6,152 bases of DNA from Candidatus Mancarchaeum sp. Lineage in GTDB: Archaea > Micrarchaeota > Micrarchaeia > Micrarchaeales > Micrarchaeaceae. The DNA is taken from NCBI GenBank assembly GCA_027364995.1, contig DAHXOG010000045.1:1-6152 (forward strand). The letters run 5' to 3'. The notes beneath the pieces were generated by a model. That model did not search any database. It was given only the letters and a program-made list of their open reading frames with translations, and was not told the DNA's origin. Positions 1-5,030 of the stretch are shown piece after piece; position 1 is the first letter of the stretch, and each line of letters starts with the position of its first letter. The position numbers were made by a program, and so were the translations under genes.

Positions 1-556
1 CCACTATTACGCTTGATGAAGACACCATCGCCAGTCCTGCTATAACCGCAAGTATTTCGACTAATCCGTCATTCATTCCAAAAACTATGGAACGCGTATA
101 GTTGAGCCTTGCCTCGTGCTTTTCGGTCTCATGAAGCAGGAGCTTCTCATGTTGCTCTTCATCCGATATTATGTCCCTGACCTTTCCAAGCTCTTTATTG
201 CCCAAGCCTTTATTGTATAAAAGCTCTACGTATTCCTTCAATCCCTTGGCTTCGTTCCTTTCAAGCAATTTTGTAACGAAAGCTACTCCAAGAACGCGCC
301 TTACTAATGGATACGTGAACAATCGCAGCCTTGCAGTGAGCGGTATCGAAACGTGTTCTATATTATTTTCGCCAAGCATCCCAGCCCATATCTTAGCATG
401 CTTGTATTCCGTTTTCTTAAGCTTTGAAACGAGCTCTTTTAGCTTCTTATCCTTCTCGCTATTTTCTATACTTCTGTATAACTTAAAATCGGATAGCTCA
501 TCCTTTAAAAAGCGTTCCTCTATTTCCCTTTTTTTACTCAAAGCAACACCAAGCAT
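1..556 (-). CDS. Ferritin-like diiron domain fused to VIT1/CCC1-family iron transporter (partial, 3' end outside window)
   Basis: The frame is open from an ATG at 556 to the left edge (185 codons), so the C-terminus is missing. Residues about 10-145 look like a rubrerythrin/ferritin-like four-helix bundle. A full candidate diiron ligand set is visible: E20 (seven residues before Y27), E50-x-x-H53, E102 and E133-x-x-H136. From about residue 153 the first membrane segment of a VIT1/CCC1 transporter begins, with the signature FGMNDGLVEILAVIAGLA. Known proteins of this architecture (membrane-bound rubrerythrin, MbfA-like) bind iron in the soluble domain and export or sequester Fe2+ or Mn2+ through the membrane domain. 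That role here is inferred from the family. The start is well supported: an in-frame TAA lies four codons upstream, and a TATA-like box about 26 bases upstream suggests a leaderless mRNA. The gene is divergent from the coproheme decarboxylase gene. Family call is confident; metal and direction of transport are unknown. Confidence 0.85.
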   Translation of the reverse strand, partial: MLGVALSKKREIEERFLKDELSDFKLYRSIENSEKDKKLKELVSKLKKTEYKHAKIWAGMLGENNIEHVSIPLTARLRLFTYPLVRRVLGVAFVTKLLERNEAKGLKEYVELLYNKGLGNKELGKVRDIISDEEQHEKLLLHETEKHEARLNYTRSIVFGMNDGLVEILAVIAGLAMVSSSSVIV

Positions 557-575
557 TTATAATAGCATTTTATCT

Positions 576-589
576 CTTTTAATACTTTT
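576..589 (-). promoter_or_regulatory. Putative archaeal TATA box for the ferritin-like/VIT1 gene
   Basis: Read on the minus strand this is AAAAGTATTAAAAG, preceded by further A-rich bases that could act as a BRE. Its centre lies about 26 bases before the ATG at 556, the usual TATA-to-start-site distance in Archaea, so transcription would begin at or next to the start codon. No Shine-Dalgarno-like motif is seen in the short interval, which agrees with a leaderless transcript. The region is AT-rich, so a chance match cannot be excluded. Confidence 0.4.
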
Positions 590-728
590 CTAAGCCTTTT
601 ATACAATGCAGAGTAAAATTCCATGTGCTGCAACAAGGCAAAATACGGATATGTCAATGGCATTTACAGGAATAACAAAATTTAATCTTATCCTATATCT
701 GCAGGTATCCAATAATATAGTAAATTGC

Positions 729-742
729 TAAATACTTTTAAG
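729..742 (+). promoter_or_regulatory. Putative archaeal TATA box for the chdC-cpfC unit
   Basis: TAAATACTTTTAAG resembles archaeal TATA elements. A start site about 26 bases downstream would fall near 762 and leave a leader of about 23 bases, which carries a weak AGGT ribosome-binding motif at 774-777. A second AT-rich element, GAATATTAAG at 753-762, lies about 26 bases before the ATG and would instead give a leaderless message. The sequence alone does not decide between them. Confidence 0.35.
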
Positions 743-784
743 GATAGTTATTGAATATTAAGTGTGGGCAAATAGGTTTTTCGA

Positions 785-1417
785 ATGGAGGATTATGTAT
801 CTGAAGTGATCTCATTCTATCTAACAAAGGAGTGGTGGCAGGCGAAAAAAAGCACAAGGGAATCCATTAAAAAGCGTTTAGTGGAATTGGCATTATCCAG
901 CTCATCTGAGGATGGCGTCATAAAAAGCGTTTTGTACACGTCATTAAGGCATGATTCGGACATAATATTCTGGATTATGGCAAGGGATCCGGATACTGTA
1001 ATGCATGCGAAGCTTGCGATTGAGTGGCTTTTATCCGGATTCGTAGTGCCCTCACACGGGTTCATATCAATATATAAGCTTACGCATGCGCATAAAGAAT
1101 TGGACAATGCGAAATATTTTGTAGCGTATCCTATGAGCAAATCATCGGAATGGTATTTGATTGATGAGGAAGAAAGGAAAAGGATAATTGCCGAGCATGT
1201 AAAGATGGCAATGGAAAGCAAGCACAACAAAGGGATAGTATCTTACACGACGCAATCGTTTGGCATATCAGATCACGAATTTGTAGTGCTATACGAGCTT
1301 AATAACATTCCAGAATGGGTTTCGGTAACGGAAGAGCTAAGGCATGCGCGTGCGCGCAAATGGATAACATCCGAAACGCCAATATTATTAGGCATAAAGG
1401 GAATAGAAAAACTTTAA
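785..1417 (+). CDS. chdC: Coproheme decarboxylase, HemQ/ChdC (chlorite dismutase superfamily)
   Basis: The 210-residue protein matches the chlorite dismutase/HemQ superfamily. In the CPD pathway this enzyme removes two propionate carboxyls from coproheme III, using peroxide, to give haem b. Visible marks are the N-terminal half-domain motif LRHDSDIIFW (54-63), then YPMSK (115-119) with the Tyr and Lys matching the catalytic Tyr and propionate-binding Lys of Firmicutes HemQ, EWYLIDEEER (122-131), the proximal haem ligand H138 in AEH, SFGISDHEF (158-166) and LRHARARKW (185-193). The protein is shorter than Firmicutes HemQ (about 250) and close to actinobacterial forms. The start is firm: an in-frame TAG at 773-775 lies just upstream and no other start intervenes. 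The next gene, a ferrochelatase making its likely substrate, begins directly at the stop codon, which favours decarboxylase over chlorite dismutase. Distal-pocket residues could not be assigned with confidence. Confidence 0.9.
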   Translation: MEDYVSEVISFYLTKEWWQAKKSTRESIKKRLVELALSSSSEDGVIKSVLYTSLRHDSDIIFWIMARDPDTVMHAKLAIEWLLSGFVVPSHGFISIYKLTHAHKELDNAKYFVAYPMSKSSEWYLIDEEERKRIIAEHVKMAMESKHNKGIVSYTTQSFGISDHEFVVLYELNNIPEWVSVTEELRHARARKWITSETPILLGIKGIEKL

Positions 1418-2323
1418 GTGGATAATATGCGCGGTATACTCTTAATGGCTTACGGAACACCAAACGGCTTGGAAGGCGTTGAGGAATATTACACAAACAT
1501 ATTGCGTGGCAAAAAACCATCTCCAGAACAGCTTAAACGCCTTAAGGATAGGTATTCTGCAATAGGCGGAAGTTCCCCATTGCTTGAAATTACCAACAGC
1601 ACCGCGCTTAAACTTTCATCTATATTAAAATCCAATGGGGAAACTGTGCCTGTTTTTGTAGGCATGAAATATTCATCTCCTTACATATCAGATGCATTAA
1701 AAGAGGCAATGCGTGCTGGAATCGATGAACTTATATGCATACCTATCGCGCCATTCTATTCTAAAATAGGGACTGGAAGCTATTACGACCATTTGGATAA
1801 GGCGCTGAAGGAGATCAACTATTCTCCAAAATGCATAAAGGTCACGTCGTGGAATACGGAACTTGGACTTATAAACGCATGGAAGGAAAGCATAACGGCC
1901 CTCAACATCAGCAAGGAGTGGGTGTTTTTATTCACTGCACACAGCCTTCCATTGACAAAGGAAGATAACTTAGAAACATATAGAAGGCAAATAATAAAGA
2001 CCGCGAATGAAATCGAGCGCAATTTCGGGAACAAATGGTCGCTAAGTTTTCAAAGCGCTGCGGATATGCCTGGCGAATGGATAACGCCAGATATAAAAAA
2101 TCAAATAAAAGGGCTATCATCCAACGGGATAAAAAAGCTCGTTATAATACCATTGGGGTTCGTCGCTGACAACCTCGAAACGATGTACGATGTAGGTATA
2201 GAATGCTCTTCCTTATGCAAGGAGCTTGGTATAGAAGTCAAAATAGCAAGAATGCCAAATGATTCGGACGGAATAATATCAGCATTGCATGGAGCATACA
2301 CAAAGGCCATCAAGCAGTCATGA
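1418..2323 (+). CDS. hemH: Ferrochelatase, probably coproporphyrin III type (CpfC/HemH)
   Basis: This enzyme inserts Fe2+ into a porphyrin ring. The 301-residue protein closely resembles monofunctional soluble Firmicutes enzymes. It has LLMAYGTP (8-15, with the Tyr that lies above the metal site), YYTNILRGKKPSPEQL (24-39), DRYSAIGGSSPL (44-55), the catalytic His in TAHSLP (H175) and the partner acid in ADNLETMYDVG (E254). The length is typical, with no membrane tail and no C-terminal iron-sulfur cysteine set. The first possible start is GTG at 1418, immediately after the chdC stop. The ATG at 1427 (three codons in) is an equally good or better start by comparison with homologues; neither has a strong ribosome-binding site. 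Pairing with a ChdC gene argues that the substrate is coproporphyrin III (symbol cpfC) rather than protoporphyrin IX. Its 3' end overlaps hemE on the other strand by 14 bases. Confidence 0.93.
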   Translation: MDNMRGILLMAYGTPNGLEGVEEYYTNILRGKKPSPEQLKRLKDRYSAIGGSSPLLEITNSTALKLSSILKSNGETVPVFVGMKYSSPYISDALKEAMRAGIDELICIPIAPFYSKIGTGSYYDHLDKALKEINYSPKCIKVTSWNTELGLINAWKESITALNISKEWVFLFTAHSLPLTKEDNLETYRRQIIKTANEIERNFGNKWSLSFQSAADMPGEWITPDIKNQIKGLSSNGIKKLVIIPLGFVADNLETMYDVGIECSSLCKELGIEVKIARMPNDSDGIISALHGAYTKAIKQS

Positions 2324-3350
2324 TTGGGCTTGACTTGACAATATCTACTATTTTAACAAGGTTATCGGGATTTGTGTCCTTTAGCACCCCATGCCCTAGA
2401 TTAAAAATGAATTTGTTGACCGTTTCCATTTCCTTCAATATTTCCGTAGCCTCATGGCGCATAATCTCGCCTCCGGCACTTGCAGACTCAGGATTCATAT
2501 TTCCCTGAAGTGCAAATTTGCCGTTTAGCCTTTCGTAAGCTTCTTTAATGCCCATGTCTGTACCAACGCTAATCACACTGCAGCCGGTCTTTGCAAATTC
2601 CTCAATCAGTGTTGAAGACTTTGCCGAAAAATGTATCTTTGGCACTGAATTAGGGATTCCCTCGAAAACCTTGCGCGTATATGGAAGCACATATTTTACA
2701 TAACGGTCCGATGATAATAATCCCGCCCAGCTGTCGAACAGCTGTATTGCATCTACACCAGTACGTATCTGTGCTTTAAGGTAGTTTATATCCATCTTTA
2801 CTGCCACTTCCATTGCTTTTTTCCATAACTCAGGATAATTTTCCATAGCATTAATGCAGTTTTCAAAGGTTCTTGAAGGCTTGCCCTCGAAAAGGTAACT
2901 CATTAATGTAAATGGAGCTCCAGAGAACCCTATTAGTGGTATGCCTTCTGGCAATTTTTGCTTTGATTGCCTTATGTTTTCAAGCACATTTTGTGCGTTT
3001 TTATCGCAATCGAATCCTTCCAGTAATTCAAGATCTTCGGGCTCTTTTATTATGGAATCCGTAACTGGCCCTACGTTTTCATCTATCCTTACATCATACC
3101 CTGTAGATCTTATCGGTATCATTATGTCTGAATATAAGACTGCCGCATCTACTCCGAGTTTTTTAACCGGCAATACAGTTATTTCAGAGGAGGAATACGG
3201 ATCATTCTGGACGTCCAATACATTTCTCCCGGCCTTTATTTTGGAATAATCCGGAAGGTATCTGCCTGCCTGTCTCATAAACCATACTGGATGCCTTTCT
3301 ATATGCTTGCCCATGCATGCCCTTATGAATAAGCTGTCATTTGCTTTCAT
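2310..3350 (-). CDS. hemE: Uroporphyrinogen decarboxylase (HemE)
   Basis: HemE decarboxylates the four acetate side chains of uroporphyrinogen III to give coproporphyrinogen III, in the cytoplasm and without cofactor. The 346-residue protein spans the whole family. Landmarks are PVWFMRQAGRYLPDY (21-35, with substrate-binding R26 and R30), SDIMIP with D75 (equivalent to human Asp86), GAPFTLMSYLFEG with Y152 (human Tyr164), DSWAG with S207, and FNLGHGVL with H320 (human His339). Two usually well-kept spots differ: the segment normally reading V-D-W is SVGTDM (261-266), and QGNxDP is QGNMNP (282-287). The ATG overlaps the end of hemD by 14 bases, so the two are probably translationally coupled. 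The gene ends 14 bases inside the convergent ferrochelatase gene. Function is confident because all main substrate-contact residues are present. Confidence 0.96.
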   Translation of the reverse strand: MKANDSLFIRACMGKHIERHPVWFMRQAGRYLPDYSKIKAGRNVLDVQNDPYSSSEITVLPVKKLGVDAAVLYSDIMIPIRSTGYDVRIDENVGPVTDSIIKEPEDLELLEGFDCDKNAQNVLENIRQSKQKLPEGIPLIGFSGAPFTLMSYLFEGKPSRTFENCINAMENYPELWKKAMEVAVKMDINYLKAQIRTGVDAIQLFDSWAGLLSSDRYVKYVLPYTRKVFEGIPNSVPKIHFSAKSSTLIEEFAKTGCSVISVGTDMGIKEAYERLNGKFALQGNMNPESASAGGEIMRHEATEILKEMETVNKFIFNLGHGVLKDTNPDNLVKIVDIVKSSPIMTA

Positions 3351-4080
3351 GATTATTGCCTAATATCATTTTTATTGCATCTTTTGCGTTATTATACATT
3401 GAAAACTCTACATTATTAAAAATTCTTAATGCATAATCATATGTGCTTTTGCCTATGCATAAGACTTTAGAATTGCACGTATATTTGAGCAAGCCGCTTT
3501 TAGATGCGGATTTTTCGAATGCTTTTACCTCTGATGGGCTGAAGAAAAGCATATGCGTAAAACTAGTAATATCGCTCATATCAATATCAAAATCTTTTAT
3601 TATAGTATAGTGGGATACAGCTTCAACTACATGGAAACCTGCATTACTAAGCGCACTAGAATCACTTTCGGATATATCGCTTTTAATCACAAGCGCTTTT
3701 CCTGGCTTATTTTTTAGGAGCCAGCTAACCATTGCTGCCATACCTCCGTAATCCGGAGCATACGAGACCTTTAACCCGATTTCTTCTGCAGCTTCCATAG
3801 TGCGTTTTCCTGCTGCTAGAAACCTCGCCTTTTCCGCCATATTAAGCAATGCATCTCCGGCGCAATTTACCGCATTTGATGAGCTCAGTAATATGTAATC
3901 ATAGTTTTTTATTGAATTAATATTTTCTTCCATGAAATTTTTATTGCACTTTATCTCTATCGCAGCATAGCCTTTTGCGTTTATGCCTAAGCCTTTAAGT
4001 TCGGCCAACGTGTGGGTCAATTGCGGCTCGGGCCTGAATACCAGAACCTTTATCGCCTCATGAGATTTTGATAAGCTCAT
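3337..4080 (-). CDS. hemD: Uroporphyrinogen-III synthase (HemD)
   Basis: HemD closes hydroxymethylbilane into uroporphyrinogen III while inverting ring D. Sequence is poorly conserved in this family, but the pattern is clear: a first strand VLVFRPEPQ (12-20), YDYILLSSSNAV (60-71, the TSxNAV-like segment), a Y158 in SHYTI at the place of the conserved Tyr, MLFFSPSEVKAFE (177-189) and CIGKSTYDYAL (208-218). These fit the two-domain fold. The frame is open further upstream to an ATG at 4149, but the ATG at 4080 is preferred: it has a strong AGGAGGGG just before it, it gives a normal length of 247 residues, and the extra 23 residues lie inside hemC and match nothing in the family. It overlaps the hemC end by 23 bases and hemE by 14. 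Position between hemC and hemE strengthens the call. Confidence 0.9.
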   Translation of the reverse strand: MSLSKSHEAIKVLVFRPEPQLTHTLAELKGLGINAKGYAAIEIKCNKNFMEENINSIKNYDYILLSSSNAVNCAGDALLNMAEKARFLAAGKRTMEAAEEIGLKVSYAPDYGGMAAMVSWLLKNKPGKALVIKSDISESDSSALSNAGFHVVEAVSHYTIIKDFDIDMSDITSFTHMLFFSPSEVKAFEKSASKSGLLKYTCNSKVLCIGKSTYDYALRIFNNVEFSMYNNAKDAIKMILGNNHESK

Positions 4081-4972
4081 CCCCTCCTGCCCCGATAAGC
4101 CTTTCGGCAAGCATGTTTCCCAAGGCTTCCGGTTTATCTGCATTTCCATTTATTGTTGCCTTTAATATCCTATTCCCCATAATGTCTCCAATAAATCCGG
4201 ATATCGATAAATTGCTGCCATTGGCTACCGCATATGCTCCGATAGGGGCATTGCACCCTATGCCAAAGCGCTTTCCGAATGCGCGCTCCGCAAAAGCCTC
4301 AGCCTTGGCATCGTGCACATTTATACGCCTCATAATATCGCTAATATGTTTGTCGTTACTTCTGATAGTTACTGCTATTGCCCCCTGCCCTATTGCAGGT
4401 ATGAATGAGCCAGGGTCAAAATATTCTGCATGCACATCCGCATTAAGCCTTTTCAGTCCCGCAGCAGCCACGACTATGCCGTCCAAGCTGCCATCTGCCA
4501 CCTTTGATATGCGGCTATCAAGGTTTCCATGTATGTCCAGCAATGTTGGCTTAGGGTTAAGCCCCTTCAGCAGTATCTTGCGCCTTATGCTGCTTGTCCC
4601 TATCTTTGCATTCTCGTCCATTTTGCTTAACGGGGTGCCATTGGGTGTTACCATAACGTCCCTCGGGTCGTCTTTATCGGCTATGCAGCCTATGGTTATG
4701 CCATCGGGCAAAGTAAGCATAAGGTCCTTCAGGCTATGGACCGCCATATCTATCCTGCCTTCAATAAGGGCTTGGTCTATCTCTTTTGTGTAGATGTCCT
4801 TCTCGGTTTCTTTATGTATGCTCCTGTCAATTTTTTCGTTGAGCGTGCGTATTTTCTCTATTTTGAATTCCATGCCCAATTGCAAGGCATTAAGCTTGCG
4901 CACCACTATGTCTGTCTGTATTAATGAGAGATTGCTGCCCCTTGCGCCAATTATAATAACATCTTTTTGCAT
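4058..4972 (-). CDS. hemC: Hydroxymethylbilane synthase / porphobilinogen deaminase (HemC)
   Basis: HemC joins four porphobilinogens into hydroxymethylbilane using a covalently bound dipyrromethane cofactor. The 304-residue protein is full length. It shows GARGSNLSLIQT (9-20, with R11), YTKEIDQAL (61-69), AVHSLKD (77-83, catalytic D83), GTSSIRR (125-131), the cofactor-binding Cys in GIGCNAPIGAY (C240), and PAIGQGAIAV (192-201). One striking difference is that the motif normally RGNxxTR reads HGNLDSR (148-154): H148 stands where homologues have a conserved Arg (E. coli Arg149, human Arg167), while R154 is kept. Start ATG at 4972 fits the family N-terminus. The upstream gap of 55 bases to trpS contains a TATA-like box, so hemCDE probably has its own promoter. 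Downstream it overlaps hemD. The function call is confident despite H148, since every other key residue is present. Confidence 0.95.
   Translation of the reverse strand: MQKDVIIIGARGSNLSLIQTDIVVRKLNALQLGMEFKIEKIRTLNEKIDRSIHKETEKDIYTKEIDQALIEGRIDMAVHSLKDLMLTLPDGITIGCIADKDDPRDVMVTPNGTPLSKMDENAKIGTSSIRRKILLKGLNPKPTLLDIHGNLDSRISKVADGSLDGIVVAAAGLKRLNADVHAEYFDPGSFIPAIGQGAIAVTIRSNDKHISDIMRRINVHDAKAEAFAERAFGKRFGIGCNAPIGAYAVANGSNLSISGFIGDIMGNRILKATINGNADKPEALGNMLAERLIGAGGDELIKIS
4081..4088 (-). promoter_or_regulatory. Strong Shine-Dalgarno for hemD inside hemC
   Basis: On the minus strand the eight bases before the hemD ATG at 4080 read AGGAGGGG, the best ribosome-binding match in the window. It lies inside the last codons of hemC (encoding Gly-Ala-Gly-Gly-Asp). 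It decides the hemD start at 4080 rather than the more upstream ATG at 4149, and it implies internal initiation coupled to hemC translation. Confidence 0.6.
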
Positions 4973-4988
4973 ATAACCGCTAAAGCCT

Positions 4989-5030
4989 TGTCTTTCACAA
5001 TTAAAATATTTATGCGATGCTTGAAAGTCA
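4989..5030. repeat. Inverted repeat centred on the hemC TATA-like box
   Basis: The arms TGTCTTTCA (4989-4997) and TGAAAGTCA (5022-5030) are inverted copies with one mismatch in nine positions, separated by 24 bases. The midpoint (about 5009.5) nearly coincides with the TATA-like box, and the arms are 33 bases apart centre to centre, about three helical turns. The outer arm includes the trpS stop codon. It could be an operator for a regulator of hemCDE or a long-loop hairpin after trpS; it may also be chance in AT-rich DNA. Confidence 0.35.
5001..5014 (-). promoter_or_regulatory. Putative archaeal TATA box for hemCDE
   Basis: On the minus strand this reads CATAAATATTTTAA, a good archaeal TATA-like element. 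A start site about 26 bases on would fall near 4982, leaving a leader of roughly 10 bases before the hemC ATG at 4972. It sits in the 55-base gap after trpS, so hemCDE need not depend on read-through from trpS. Confidence 0.45.

Larger units (their letters stand above)
557..784. other. Divergent intergenic region between iron-transporter and chdC-cpfC units
   Basis: This 228-base stretch separates two divergently transcribed units and must hold promoters for both. It contains the TATA-like box of the leftward gene near its left end and candidate TATA boxes for chdC at 729-742 and 753-762. An imperfect 14-base dyad (ATATCTGCAGGTAT, one mismatched pair) lies at 695-708. A 41-codon open frame at 606-731 has no recognisable homology and is probably chance. 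I see no tRNA, stable RNA fold or repeat here. Confidence 0.5.

Noticed and set aside
171..593. Plus-strand open frame of 140 codons
   Set aside because: It is antisense to the ferritin-like/VIT1 gene, whose frame has clear family motifs. The plus-strand product is Ser/Phe/Leu-rich, typical of a shadow frame.
606..731. 41-codon open frame in the divergent intergenic region
   Set aside because: No ribosome-binding site, no recognisable motif, and it covers the expected promoter region of chdC. A frame of this length is expected by chance.
1342..1358. Alternating purine-pyrimidine run GCATGCGCGTGCGCGCA (possible Z-DNA)
   Set aside because: It encodes the conserved Arg/Ala-rich HARAR segment of ChdC, which is enough to explain it; no sign of a regulatory role.
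785..1417. Chlorite dismutase as the function of the HemQ-like protein
   Set aside because: Same superfamily, but the YPMSK motif together with the abutting ferrochelatase and nearby hemC, hemD and hemE point to coproheme decarboxylase.
4081..4149. N-terminal extension of hemD to the ATG at 4149
   Set aside because: The extra residues overlap hemC, match nothing in the HemD family, and a strong Shine-Dalgarno marks the ATG at 4080.
4068..4793. Plus-strand open frame of 241 codons opposite hemC
   Set aside because: It lies wholly antisense to well-conserved hemC and has the low-complexity Ser/Pro/Leu/Ile composition of a reverse frame; no motif seen.
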